The translations under genes and the position numbers were made by a program. 64,000 nucleotides of DNA from Kiloniella laminariae DSM 19542 (GTDB lineage: Bacteria; Pseudomonadota; Alphaproteobacteria; Kiloniellales; Kiloniellaceae): assembly GCF_000374005.1 (NCBI RefSeq), contig NZ_KB893157.1:280502-344501 (forward strand), written 5' to 3'. Under the pieces are notes generated by a model that was given only the letters and a program-made list of their open reading frames with translations, ran no database searches and was not told the origin of the DNA. Of the stretch, positions 8,704-17,342 are shown in pieces (position 1 is the stretch's first letter; the number at the start of each line of letters is the position of its first letter).

Positions 8704-9759
8704 TCAGATGAGCGAGGGATTTTTGTCCCGGCGAACCAGAAACAGACTATAAAGACTGGCGGTGAGGAAAAGAAGCCCCCCGGCCTGGTGCAGGGCAGCC
8801 AGAGTGATGGGGACAACCAGAAGCAGGGTCGAGATACCAAGAGACACCTGGATTATAGCCGCGAGCAACAGAAGGTTGAGGGCTCTGTTCAGGGTGGTTG
8901 AGCGCGGCAGACGCAAGGCAGAGAGCCAAATGCCAAGCGTCACGATAAAAGTGGTCACAGCCAGCAGGCGATGATTGAACTGAACGGCAGCCACGTTCTC
9001 GAAGATATTGACGTACCAAGGAGTGATGTCGTGATAGGCGGGCGGAATAATCTGGCCTTCCATCAGAGGAAAGCTGTTGTAGATCATACCGGCATTAAGA
9101 CCGGCGACCAGTCCGCCCGAAGCAATCGTTGTCACAATAAGCCAGGGAAGAAACGCGAGAGGGCGGTAAAGACGGGTGCTGGCTTCTGCGGACTTGTGAC
9201 CGGGTTGGGGAAAGAGCAGGCCCAGGGCAACCCAGAAAAGATAGGCATAAATGGCAAAAGCCGCGAGCAAGTGCGCGGTGAGGCGATATTGGCTGACATC
9301 TGTTCTGTCGGCGAAACCACTTGCAACCATGTACCAGCCAAGACCGCCCTGCAGGCCACCAAGCAAGAACATAAAGACCAGATGTGGTGCAAGCGGTTTC
9401 CTGATCTGTCCACGGAACCAGAACCAGAGGAAAGGAACAAGAAACACAACACCGATGGCCCGACCCCAGAGACGATGGATGAACTCCCACCAGAAAATCC
9501 CTTTGAACTCTTCCAGACTCATTCCCGCATTTTCCTGCTGATATTCGGGAATCTGTTGATAGATGGCAAAAATCCTTTGCCATTCGTTTTCGGACAGGGG
9601 AGGAAGCGCGCCACCTACGGGGTTCCACTCCATAATCGACAGGCCGGATTCAGTCAGGCGGGTAATCGCCCCGATGACGGCCATAATCAGAACCATCGCA
9701 CAGCAAACCAGAAGCCAGATCGCAATGGGGCGGTCCTGTTGGCGGGTGTCTTTAGTCAT
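8704..9759 (-). CDS. ctaA: Heme A synthase (COX15/CtaA)
   Basis: The 351-residue polytopic inner-membrane enzyme converts heme O to heme A for cytochrome aa3 oxidase. It has about eight hydrophobic helices. Characteristic segments are IGAITRLTESGLSIMEWNP after the first helix, FIHRLWGR, GLVAGLNAGMIYNSFPLM, FNHRLLA and LHQAGGLLFL, which supply the conserved His heme ligands. The length fits the alphaproteobacterial COX15 type rather than the shorter Bacillus CtaA. It is directly upstream of the CobW-type GTPase gene with an 11-base gap. Confidence 0.95.
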   Translation of the reverse strand: MTKDTRQQDRPIAIWLLVCCAMVLIMAVIGAITRLTESGLSIMEWNPVGGALPPLSENEWQRIFAIYQQIPEYQQENAGMSLEEFKGIFWWEFIHRLWGRAIGVVFLVPFLWFWFRGQIRKPLAPHLVFMFLLGGLQGGLGWYMVASGFADRTDVSQYRLTAHLLAAFAIYAYLFWVALGLLFPQPGHKSAEASTRLYRPLAFLPWLIVTTIASGGLVAGLNAGMIYNSFPLMEGQIIPPAYHDITPWYVNIFENVAAVQFNHRLLAVTTFIVTLGIWLSALRLPRSTTLNRALNLLLLAAIIQVSLGISTLLLVVPITLAALHQAGGLLFLTASLYSLFLVRRDKNPSLI

Positions 9760-9869
9760 TCTCAGTCCAATTGACGAATAGAGTTACACTTGGGTTTTAT
9801 AGAGAGAATCCGGGGGGGTTCAAGACAGGATAACGTTCACCCCAACAGGACGATGCAAGAGGTGGGAAC

Positions 9870-10580
9870 TTAACGGCCTGATGCCGGGGTGATCCTGCAG
9901 GAGGGTAGCTGAAGATGATGCGTGATCTTGCCAGCCTGATCTTTGAGAGACAGCCGTATTCCCGGGGTGTCGGCTCTGTAAGTTATCACTGGTATCAAAG
10001 ACAGTTGTTGCAGCTTTATCAGGTCATCAGAAAAGCCTTCATTCTGTGGCAGCTGTAGTTCTATCAGGTCAAGGTCGCTAAAATTCTGCCGCTTGGTAGT
10101 CTCCCATTGGTCCGGCCGTTTTGTACCGGGAGACTGGAAAACCATCGGATGCCTGGGGTCCTGACTTGAGAGGCTGACGGGAATTGCCATGCCGGGAGGC
10201 AGGTAGGGCGGGCAGTAATCCCACGTTGCCAGAGGAAAGAGGGAATGGGCAGTCCGTCGCAACGCCAGCCCAAAGGGAGAAGCCCCATTTGTTTTCCAGT
10301 GAGCACGTTCGGCCAGAGCTGTCCTGGCGATCAAGGGGCTGCGGGCCTCTTGCTCGTCTGTGAGCCACAGGAGTTCGAGATAACAGTTATCAAAACAATA
10401 ACAGATGTTGGCTGTTCCCTGCCCGGGATGCTCCCGTTGGTAACTTTCCTGCACACCTGCCTGTTCCAGCAGGCTTGCCTCAAGCGGTTTCGTTTCTCCG
10501 TCCTCAAGTGTGACAAAAACAAAGACATGGTCAAGTTCTGGCATTGCAGGTACGGGAGGTTGGTCCGGAAGGTCAGGCAT
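9870..10580 (-). CDS. VOC superfamily glyoxalase-like domain protein
   Basis: The 236-residue protein contains a glyoxalase-like fold of the PF13468 kind. The N-terminal MPELDHVFVFV strand with its metal-type His is followed by YQREHPGQGTANICYCFDN and YLELLWLTDEQEA, the usual second metal-binding region. No signal peptide or membrane helix is seen. The substrate is unknown. A second Met at residue 13 starts exactly at the domain and may be the real start. The gene is monocistronic, between heme A synthase and a transcription terminator. Confidence 0.75.
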   Translation of the reverse strand: MPDLPDQPPVPAMPELDHVFVFVTLEDGETKPLEASLLEQAGVQESYQREHPGQGTANICYCFDNCYLELLWLTDEQEARSPLIARTALAERAHWKTNGASPFGLALRRTAHSLFPLATWDYCPPYLPPGMAIPVSLSSQDPRHPMVFQSPGTKRPDQWETTKRQNFSDLDLIELQLPQNEGFSDDLIKLQQLSLIPVITYRADTPGIRLSLKDQAGKITHHLQLPSCRITPASGR

Positions 10581-10610
10581 AGGGGAGGCAATCTTGGCAT
10601 GAATATAAAA

Positions 10611-10645
10611 AATAAGAGGAAAGTGCTGTAAACTTTCCTCTTATT
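10611..10645 (-). terminator. Rho-independent terminator
   Basis: A perfect 14-base inverted repeat (AATAAGAGGAAAGT and its complement) with a 7-base loop lies just after the TerB gene stop. On the minus strand it runs directly into a T-rich tract, so it should end TerB transcription before the VOC gene. Confidence 0.9.
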
Positions 10646-10663
10646 CGGGCTTGAATTCGAAGG

Positions 10664-11068
10664 TCAGACTGAAGTGTAGCGAGCCCGGGTGCCGCGCTCG
10701 ATCGCGGCAGCAACAAGACGCTCAACATTCAGCGTATGACGGAGAATTTCCAGCAGCCGGAGTTCTTCCTGGCTGGCAAAGCCGTCGGCAGCGACGACTT
10801 CCAGAGCAAGAGCGTAGGCGGTTTCATGAAGTTTTTCCGGCAGGGCTTTGGCAGCCTGCGCGATAACTTCCTCAAAGCCGTCTTCTCCACCCAGAAGTTC
10901 GGCGCAGGCATTGGCGTCCTTGGGCAGGTCATCCGGATTATAGCCTTTGAAAACCGGAAGAAATTTCACGATTTCGCCAATGGTCTGCAATTCGGAATCC
11001 GTCATGTCGCTATCAGCAGCTGATGCGAGAACCATAATGTAGACAAGTGCGGTTCTATAATCGGTCAT
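10664..11068 (-). CDS. TerB-like family protein
   Basis: The roughly 134-residue cytoplasmic protein is an all-helical TerB-like domain. It shows paired acidic motifs, DSDMTDSELQTIGEI in the first half and AADGFASQEELRLLEILR in the second, the usual metal-binding arrangement of this fold. The start at 11068 is preferred over a longer reading frame to 11155 because of AAGGA upstream and because homology begins there (MTDYRTALVYIMV). TerB proteins were named for tellurite resistance, but single TerB genes outside ter operons have no proven role. It ends at a strong terminator. Confidence 0.85.
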   Translation of the reverse strand: MTDYRTALVYIMVLASAADSDMTDSELQTIGEIVKFLPVFKGYNPDDLPKDANACAELLGGEDGFEEVIAQAAKALPEKLHETAYALALEVVAADGFASQEELRLLEILRHTLNVERLVAAAIERGTRARYTSV

Positions 11069-11233
11069 TAAGGAACGTCCTTTTACCTTTTTGTGTTTAT
11101 GTACTGACTGGCCTGGAAATCCAAACTCCACATGGTGAAGCGAGCCCAAAAGCAATCCCCTTGGTGATACTATACCAGCCCCTTGTCGGAAAGGCCTAGA
11201 GAAGTCTTTGTCGAATGTGGACGCTGGTGTTGA

Positions 11234-12052
11234 TCAGAGCTGTTGATAGACAAAATCGGCAAGCTGGGAGAGTTCCTGGCGATTCAACTCGCCAACCAGG
11301 GCATATCCCAAGGGGCCATCATACCAGTAGAAGGCTCTGGTGGTGCCCGCTTCGTGATAGCGGAAGGCTGTTTCTTTACTGTCTGATTGTCTGGACAGAT
11401 ACAGCGTAATCCGGTTTTTATCCGCGTTTTGATACATAAACTGTGCTGCAGGCCCGTTGCTGGAAGGCAGCAGGCGCCCGCCGACGAGTTGGAATCCTGC
11501 TGTGGACAGATCCGGAATGGAGAGGGGCACTTCCATACGATTGGAGAGCCATTTGGCAAGATGGCTTTCCTCATTAGCCAGGACCTCGACCGGGTGCCTT
11601 GCTTCGGGAGTGTAGACCCAGTGTGCTTCCAGTGCAGGTTGGGTGAAATCGTCATTCTGGGTGGTTTGAATGCCTGATGTCAGAAAAGGAACGGAATTGT
11701 ACGAAAGGTATTCATGACCAAGCCATCCTCCGCTGCCTCCGATGGCAAGCCATAGAACAGCAGCGGCAATCCGGGACCCGATGCGTGAGGTTTTCCTTGT
11801 GGCGAGGGAAGGGGGGGGGATGTTTACTGCCAAAGGTTCGCCGGGAAACAGCTGTGGCGGGATCACTTCTTCCGTTTTGTGGTCAAACAGGGCCCGGAGC
11901 CCGAGAGTCTGTTTTTGCCAGGAAGCGACCCGCTCAGCATCTTCGGGGTGTGTGGATAACCAGAGCTCTACGCGTTTTTTCTCCGCTGTAGTTAGCTCGC
12001 CGTCTACATAAGCATGGAGAAGGTCGGAGCCTTCGAATTTATGTTTGTTCAT
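11234..12052 (-). CDS. Membrane anti-sigma factor
   Basis: The 272-residue product has an N-terminal cytoplasmic domain (LLHAYVDGELTTAEKKRVELWL) typical of anti-sigma factors, a single transmembrane helix near residues 93-112 (IAAAVLWLAIGGSGGWLG), and a periplasmic domain of about 150 residues. It probably sequesters the ECF sigma factor whose stop codon it overlaps by an ATGA junction. I do not see the full HxxxCxxC zinc motif of ZAS anti-sigma factors, so the domain is of the non-zinc type. The stimulus is unknown. Confidence 0.85.
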   Translation of the reverse strand: MNKHKFEGSDLLHAYVDGELTTAEKKRVELWLSTHPEDAERVASWQKQTLGLRALFDHKTEEVIPPQLFPGEPLAVNIPPPSLATRKTSRIGSRIAAAVLWLAIGGSGGWLGHEYLSYNSVPFLTSGIQTTQNDDFTQPALEAHWVYTPEARHPVEVLANEESHLAKWLSNRMEVPLSIPDLSTAGFQLVGGRLLPSSNGPAAQFMYQNADKNRITLYLSRQSDSKETAFRYHEAGTTRAFYWYDGPLGYALVGELNRQELSQLADFVYQQL

Positions 12053-12579
12053 TTGACCCGCCTTATGTTTGTGCTTGTTTCAGCGGTTCCTGAAGTTTTA
12101 TGGCGGAGCGTTTCCCGGGCGCGGGAAAGGCGTGACATAACCGTGCCGAGGGGGAGTTCAAGTGTCGTTGCTGCCTCTTGATAGGAAAAGCCTTCGAGGC
12201 AGACTAACAACAGGATCTGTTTTTGTTCCTCTGGCAGCTGGGCGATGGCAGCTTCGAGATCCTGTAAATAAAGATGATCGATCTGGTTGGCAGGGCTTTG
12301 TGCCGCTGCAGCAGTGATATCAGCTTCGCTTGTGGTGTCTGAGGTTTTCAAAAAATCTCTCTTGTCTGCCCGTACTTGATTAAGATGGATATTGCTCAGG
12401 ATTCTGTACAGCCAGGTTTTCAGATTTCCCTCTCCCCGCCATTGGGCGCGATGCGCCAATCCTTTTTCGAGGCAGTCCTGAACGAGGTCATCGGCCAGAG
12501 ACGAGTCCCTGACCAGTGCAAAAGCATAGCGCCGCAATGTCGGAATTGCTTTGGTCAGCTGTTCTAGAAACTCGTCCAT
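12049..12579 (-). CDS. ECF-type RNA polymerase sigma factor
   Basis: The 176-residue protein has sigma region 2 (FALVRDSSLADDLVQDCLEKGL, with WRGEGNLKTWLYRI) and region 4 (LPEEQKQILLLVCLEGFSYQEAATTLELPLGTVMSRLSRAR), and lacks regions 1 and 3. It should recruit RNA polymerase to a small regulon under control of the overlapping anti-sigma gene. The ATG at 12579 is chosen because AGGGAC lies five bases upstream; a longer TTG-initiated frame reaches 12609. It follows the COG4315 gene by about 120 bases on the same strand, and the three genes appear to form one autoregulated operon. Confidence 0.93.
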   Translation of the reverse strand: MDEFLEQLTKAIPTLRRYAFALVRDSSLADDLVQDCLEKGLAHRAQWRGEGNLKTWLYRILSNIHLNQVRADKRDFLKTSDTTSEADITAAAAQSPANQIDHLYLQDLEAAIAQLPEEQKQILLLVCLEGFSYQEAATTLELPLGTVMSRLSRARETLRHKTSGTAETSTNIRRVK

Positions 12580-12697
12580 ATCTGTCCCTGATCCGGTGCC
12601 AATCGGCAAGCGGGTTTGCCAGCCTCTGCTGTTTCCAGTCTCTGTTATTCCTGGAGCAGAGAGGCAATACCTGTATTTGCGCTATATCCGGCAGGAA

Positions 12698-13102
12698 TCA
12701 GGGTTTTGCAACGTGCCAGACATCTTTGAAGTTGTCGCCAGTCACATCACCGGGCTTTTTATCCTGTACCCAGCCGTAAAGTGCTTTGCCTTTATATGCC
12801 CACTGTTGCGCGCCATCATCCCGTGTAATTTTTGTGAAATCGTTCGTTTCTGCTGTTTCACCTGCTGCGAGAAGGGGCGGCCATGCTTGGGCACAACCAC
12901 CGTTGCAGGCAGACTTTCCATCAGAATCATTGGCAAAAGTATATAGGGTCATACCTTTGTTGTCCGTCAGGACAGGACCAAGTGATGTTTCGCCTGTGCT
13001 AACGACGCCGCTTAGTTCCTGAGCATAGACCGCACCAAAGAAACTGGTACTGGCAAACAGTAATGAAGCTGATAGGGCAAGGATGTTAAGTGTCGGTTTC
13101 AT
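12698..13102 (-). CDS. Secreted COG4315 (YxFxxD-motif) protein
   Basis: The 134-residue protein has a signal peptide (MKPTLNILALSASLLFASTSFFG, cleaved near VYAQ) and no lipobox Cys. The mature part carries the tandem motifs of COG4315: MTLYTFANDSDGKSAC, a CNGGCAQAWPPLLA disulfide-type loop, and a second GKALYGWVQDKKPGDVTGD. Such proteins are periplasmic or surface proteins of unknown function, often found beside ECF sigma factors. An AGAAGGA site lies 12 bases before the start. The sequence suggests it is the main output gene of the sigma factor downstream. Confidence 0.9.
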   Translation of the reverse strand: MKPTLNILALSASLLFASTSFFGAVYAQELSGVVSTGETSLGPVLTDNKGMTLYTFANDSDGKSACNGGCAQAWPPLLAAGETAETNDFTKITRDDGAQQWAYKGKALYGWVQDKKPGDVTGDNFKDVWHVAKP

Positions 13103-13125
13103 GAGAATAGTATCCTTCTGGTAGT

Positions 13126-13143
13126 GCCCCCAATCGGGGGCAG
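13126..13143. repeat. GC-rich hairpin in a 5' leader
   Basis: TGCCCCC, a 4-base AATC loop, and GGGGGCA form a strong short hairpin between the predicted ECF promoter and the ribosome site of the COG4315 gene. It has no following T tract. It may stabilise the leader or attenuate translation (inference). Confidence 0.55.
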
Positions 13144-13151
13144 GTAAAGGT

Positions 13152-13179
13152 TAGACACCTCAGAAGCAGATTTATTCCA
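13152..13179 (-). promoter_or_regulatory. ECF-sigma-like promoter
   Basis: Read on the minus strand, GGAATAA and GTCTAA are separated by 15 bases, the layout of ECF -35 and -10 elements. The site lies about 50 bases before the COG4315 gene that heads the sigma/anti-sigma operon, so autoregulation is likely. No consensus sigma-70 promoter is evident there. Confidence 0.55.
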
Positions 13180-13194
13180 GCAATGTTGAAATAT

Positions 13195-13818
13195 TTATTT
13201 GGATATCGCCAAAAGTCCACCTGCCCCGATAAGCAGGCTGCCACTGGTCCGGTTCATAATTTTCTGCCCCCGGACTGTCCGGGTGAGAAACGCCAGCTGT
13301 CTTCCCGAAACCGCATAAAGGATCAGGGCAATGATTTCGAGCACAGTGAAAGTTATGCCCATGATGCCGAACTGGGGAAGCATGGGGGTGTCCGCGACCA
13401 GAAACTGAGGGAAAAAGGCGGTGAAAATCAGGATTGCCTTCGGGTTTGTGATGGCAACAAAGAACTCCTGACGAATGATGTTTCGGGTCGAAACTTTCTG
13501 TTCTTTTGTAAACGCGCTGTCACTTATTGCCTCGGGCTGGCTACGCCAGAGACGATATCCGAGATAAACCAGATAGAGAGCTCCGGCAATTTTGAGAAGA
13601 TAAAAGGCTGTTACAGATGTGGAGAGAATTGCGCCGAGGCCCGTTGCGGTCAAAAATATCAGAATACTGAATGCCAGAAGCCGTCCCACACCGCCCTTCA
13701 GGGCGTAGAGAAGGCCATATCGCAGGCCATTGGTCATGGCGAGCATGTTGTTGGGGCCTGGCAGTACATTCAGGGCAAAGGCGGCTGGGACAAAAAGTAA
13801 CCAGAGTTCGAGAGACAT
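13195..13818 (-). CDS. LysE/RhtB family amino-acid exporter
   Basis: The 207-residue inner-membrane protein has six predicted helices. It carries the family's N-terminal motif in FALNVLPGPNNMLAMTNGLRYG and the central FFVAITNPKAILIFTAFFPQF. Family members export lysine, threonine, homoserine or other small amino acids; the substrate is not deducible here. The gene is monocistronic, downstream of tRNA-Pro on the same strand and upstream of the ECF operon. The length is normal for LysE/RhtB proteins. Confidence 0.93.
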   Translation of the reverse strand: MSLELWLLFVPAAFALNVLPGPNNMLAMTNGLRYGLLYALKGGVGRLLAFSILIFLTATGLGAILSTSVTAFYLLKIAGALYLVYLGYRLWRSQPEAISDSAFTKEQKVSTRNIIRQEFFVAITNPKAILIFTAFFPQFLVADTPMLPQFGIMGITFTVLEIIALILYAVSGRQLAFLTRTVRGQKIMNRTSGSLLIGAGGLLAISK

Positions 13819-13953
13819 TTTCGGGATCCTGGAGATGGTTCAGGAAATGAGCCTATCGCCAAAAACCGTGCTTGTATAGATTGCTTGCGAGCTTCCGGAA
13901 TTGTCAGGAGACACGGTCTGTAGAGGGGCTGGTGGGCTCGGCCATAAATGACA

Positions 13954-13976
13954 AAAGGTCGCCCTGGGCGACCTTT
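13954..13976 (-). terminator. Probable terminator downstream of tRNA-Pro
   Basis: AAAGGTCGCC and GGCGACCTTT form a 10-base stem with a 3-base loop. On the minus strand it is followed by TTTTGTCATTT. It lies 25 bases after the 3' end of tRNA-Pro and probably ends its transcript. Confidence 0.75.
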
Positions 13977-14000
13977 GAATGTCAATCTTCTAGCGAAGAT

Positions 14001-14077
<77 letters not shown>

Positions 14078-14234
14078 ATCCGGAGTGAGGTTTATGCTTC
14101 CTCTTTTCCTTTTGCAAGAAAAAAATAAAGGAAAATTTTCTTGAGGATAATAATGCAGCCAGGACAGGCATTTTATGTCCAGGAAAGAAGCTGTGTGTCG
14201 GGTCGCGGGGGTGAGGGTATCCGGTATGGATCTG

Positions 14235-17033
14235 TTATTTGACAGCAGGTGGGGCAAAGAAACTCCTGATCTGTTGCACCGTTTCCGCCAGCCCGATTTT
14301 CTGGATAGAGACTCCTTCGGGAAAGGCGTTCTGGAGTCTGCTGGGCATCATCGGATCAAGCAGAACAAAGACACCCCGGTCATTGGCTCGGCGGACAAGA
14401 CGACCGTAAGCCTGCTTCAGTTTGAGACGTGTCTGGCTGTCATTGTACCTGTTGCCGCCAAAATGTTCTTTGCGGGCTCGGTGCTGGATGGTTGGTCGTG
14501 GCCAGGGAACCCGGTCAAAAACGATCAGACGCAGGGAATCGCCAGGAACATCAACACCGTCGCGAACGGCATCGGTTCCAAGCAGGGAGGAATTTCTTTC
14601 GGCCCGGAAAATATCAATCAGGGTGGAGGTGTCGAGATTATCCATATGCTGGCTGTAAAGTGTCAATCCGGCCCGATCAAGTTCGGGTCCGATTTTCTGG
14701 TGCACATTACGGAGTCTGGAAATCGCGGTGAACAGGCCGAGTGCGCCTCCTTGTGAGGCCAGGAACAGCTCGCGATAGGCGGCCGCGACCTGTTCCATAT
14801 CATCCTTGCGCACATCGTTGATGATGAAGACGCGGGTTTGATCCACGTAATCATAGGGTGATTTGAACTTCACCCGGATCGGATTGCCGGGCACAAAAGA
14901 AGCTCCGGTACGGCGCTCAGCCCCGATCCAGTCACCTTCTTCGCTGCCGCTGCCTTCTGTCAGGGTTGCCGAGGTGATAACCGTGCCGTGTGCTTGCGCC
15001 AACAGTGTATTTGCCAGGGGTTTGGTGGGGTCAATCCAGTGACGGTGCAAGCCAACGTCTAAATCTTTTCCGCCAGCTCTTTCAACCGAGAACCAGTCGG
15101 TGAACTCTTCAGGGGTTTCGTCTTCAAGGGCATCAAGCATGGAAACCCAGGCCTGGACCTGATTACTGCCGCGTTGTTCCAGGCTTTTACAGGCTGCTTC
15201 TATTCTGCGCCGGGTATCGCTATCGAGCTCATCGGCTTCGGTATCCAGGCGCTGTTCCAGCCTGCGGCGCAGGTTTTTGATTGGTTCAAGCAGCTCTTTC
15301 AAGGCGGTTTTCAGCTCAAGGGCGGTCTCAAGCAAACCCGGAACAGAAGGTTTTGTCTCGGTCTCCAGGCTGTAGGGGGAATTTTCTGGATCAGTCCGAG
15401 CGTAAACCTGGGTACGAACATGCGCCAGAAAGCTTTCCATAGGACCAACGGGGAGATTATCTTCCAGCCGATTAACCCAGCCATCTCCAGTAAGGTGACG
15501 TGCTGCGTGAATGGTTTCTGTAACAAGCTCTCCTGTGCGCGGATCTGTTGCAATCAGGTCCTCGAGACGTTTTTTCAGGCCACGGGCTCGGCTGGCAGAG
15601 CGGGTTGTGCTGCTTTCGACGCCAGTAAGCCAGCGGCGCAGCTCCTGGCTTTCCTGAGCTGTGAGGTGGGCAGAAAAAGCGGCATCCGCGGCATCAAACA
15701 GATGATGCCCCTCGTCAAAAACATAGTGGCTGGGCAGATTGCCTTCATCCCGTCCACCGCCCATGGCGGCCTGAACCATGACGAGGGCATGGTTGGCGAC
15801 AACAATATTGGCCCGCTTGGCTTTACGGATGTTTCGTTCGATGTAACAGCGGCTGTAGTGAGGGCAGGCTGAATAGATACATTCGCCCCGGCGGTCGGTT
15901 AAGCCCGTGGTCCTGCTTCGGCCGACGAGGTCGGACAGCCAGCCGGGGAAGTCTCCGCCGACCATGTCGCCATTGCGGGACCGACCGGCCCAGCGTGCCA
16001 TTAACCCGATGGCAATGGCGTCATTGGGGCGAGCTGGCAAGGCCTGGGTTGCCTCGGCAAGATTGAGCAAACAGAGATAATTTTCCCGCCCCTTGCGGAT
16101 GACGACCCGTTTTGCCTTGTCGTAACGTTCGGGAAAAAGACGGTCCAGTTCACTGTCGATCTGGGTTTGCAAGTTTCTGGTATAGGTCGAGATCCAGACC
16201 GGGGCGCCGTTTTTTTCTGCCCAGATGCTGGCGGGGGCAATATAGCCGAGGGTTTTTCCGACACCTGTACCAGCCTCGGCGAGCAAAATATTGGGCTCTC
16301 CAGCAATATTTCTGGGCGCGAAGGCACTGGCAACTGCAGAAGCATAATCAGCCTGTTGTGGCCGTGATTCTGCTTCTTCCCCGAGGAGCTCTGCCAAGCG
16401 ATTACGGGATTCTTCTGGGCTGACCGACAGTTGGCGCGGGGGATCTTCCGGCGCATGATCACTCCATTCCTCGAGACGTTCCCATACATTGAGCCCTCTT
16501 CCCGGTCGGGAGGCCGGGGTGTGGAGATCCTCTTCCCCCATAGCCGCGAGAACAGCCGGACCCCAGAGCCAGCCACCCATCATCATGGTACGGGCTACAT
16601 CAGCGGCATAGGGATCAAAGCTCCTGCCGCGCGAAGCCAGCTCACGCAACAGCAGCTCAGCTGTTTGATAAAGGAGGAGTGTGGCCGCTTCAATGGATGT
16701 TGGCTCCGGGGCGCCGATAAAGGTGGCAAGCCCCCGGGGGGTCGGGGTACAGGCGGCTGTCGGTCGGACAAAAGCTATCAGTTCAAGAACATCATAGGCG
16801 AGGAAAGGCTCTACTCCCAGACGCTGTGCTGTAGCTCTGGCGTGGCAGACAAAAGGAGGCTCGAGCGTGATCCGGGTAGCGATGTCGCTGTTGGCCAGGC
16901 GTTCGATCTCGCCATCCGGGCTGATCCAGACCGAAAAGCGCATACCCGAAAGCAGCAGCGGTGCTTTGGGCATCATCAGGCTGGTTGTTGTGCCTGCTGC
17001 CTGTGGTGCTGGATTGTCGTGGTCTGCAGTCAT
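14235..17033 (-). CDS. DinG/XPD-like ATP-dependent DNA helicase
   Basis: The 932-residue superfamily 2 helicase has an N-terminal domain of about 230 residues, then Walker A in AEAGTGVGKTLGY and the DEAH-type box as VFDEGHH. An iron-sulfur region is suggested by CLLN upstream and ECIYSACPHYSRCYIERN. The C-terminal motifs are VITSATLTEG, GTDAVRDGVDVPGD and QAYGRLVRR. These mark DinG/YoaA-type 5'-3' DNA helicases that resolve R-loops and damaged DNA. It is longer than E. coli DinG because of the N-terminal domain, a feature I recall from alphaproteobacterial homologues. The gene is divergent from lysS. Confidence 0.9.
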   Translation of the reverse strand: MTADHDNPAPQAAGTTTSLMMPKAPLLLSGMRFSVWISPDGEIERLANSDIATRITLEPPFVCHARATAQRLGVEPFLAYDVLELIAFVRPTAACTPTPRGLATFIGAPEPTSIEAATLLLYQTAELLLRELASRGRSFDPYAADVARTMMMGGWLWGPAVLAAMGEEDLHTPASRPGRGLNVWERLEEWSDHAPEDPPRQLSVSPEESRNRLAELLGEEAESRPQQADYASAVASAFAPRNIAGEPNILLAEAGTGVGKTLGYIAPASIWAEKNGAPVWISTYTRNLQTQIDSELDRLFPERYDKAKRVVIRKGRENYLCLLNLAEATQALPARPNDAIAIGLMARWAGRSRNGDMVGGDFPGWLSDLVGRSRTTGLTDRRGECIYSACPHYSRCYIERNIRKAKRANIVVANHALVMVQAAMGGGRDEGNLPSHYVFDEGHHLFDAADAAFSAHLTAQESQELRRWLTGVESSTTRSASRARGLKKRLEDLIATDPRTGELVTETIHAARHLTGDGWVNRLEDNLPVGPMESFLAHVRTQVYARTDPENSPYSLETETKPSVPGLLETALELKTALKELLEPIKNLRRRLEQRLDTEADELDSDTRRRIEAACKSLEQRGSNQVQAWVSMLDALEDETPEEFTDWFSVERAGGKDLDVGLHRHWIDPTKPLANTLLAQAHGTVITSATLTEGSGSEEGDWIGAERRTGASFVPGNPIRVKFKSPYDYVDQTRVFIINDVRKDDMEQVAAAYRELFLASQGGALGLFTAISRLRNVHQKIGPELDRAGLTLYSQHMDNLDTSTLIDIFRAERNSSLLGTDAVRDGVDVPGDSLRLIVFDRVPWPRPTIQHRARKEHFGGNRYNDSQTRLKLKQAYGRLVRRANDRGVFVLLDPMMPSRLQNAFPEGVSIQKIGLAETVQQIRSFFAPPAVK

Positions 17034-17342
17034 TCTTGCCAGGTCAGGTTTTTAGGCCGGGTTTTTTCTTGCAGGTTTCTATATCAGGGCGGGACTGGCC
17101 TGGACAGCTATAAAAACCTGAAGATTAAACGCCATTTCATTTCTTATAGAACGGGGAGAGGATGATTGGCTACAGAAAAGAACAATTAGCGAACATGAGG
17201 TCTTTGCAGCCATTACTTTAATTGCCTATCGCGTGATTGTTGACGTGAGGGCCGTCTCAGCCTAATTTCCCGGGTCTGGACAGGTGTGCAGGGCACGCCA
17301 GCCGATTTCATTAGAACACCAGCCCTTGAGGGATTTTTTAAG
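17034..17342. other. Divergent intergenic region before lysS
   Basis: About 309 bases separate the dinG-like gene and lysS. Apart from the lysS promoter described separately, I see no gene, RNA fold or repeat here. Confidence 0.6.
17240..17268 (+). promoter_or_regulatory. Sigma-70-like promoter for lysS
   Basis: TTGACG (17240-17245) and TAATTT (17263-17268) are separated by 17 bases. The site lies about 75 bases before the chosen lysS start and matches the vegetative consensus well. Confidence 0.6.

Noticed and set aside
8971..9774. 267-codon plus-strand frame
   Set aside because: It is antisense to heme A synthase, which has clear family motifs and membrane helices.
11069..11155. Longer start for the TerB-like gene
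   Set aside because: The extra 29 residues lack homology, and the internal ATG has a good ribosome site.
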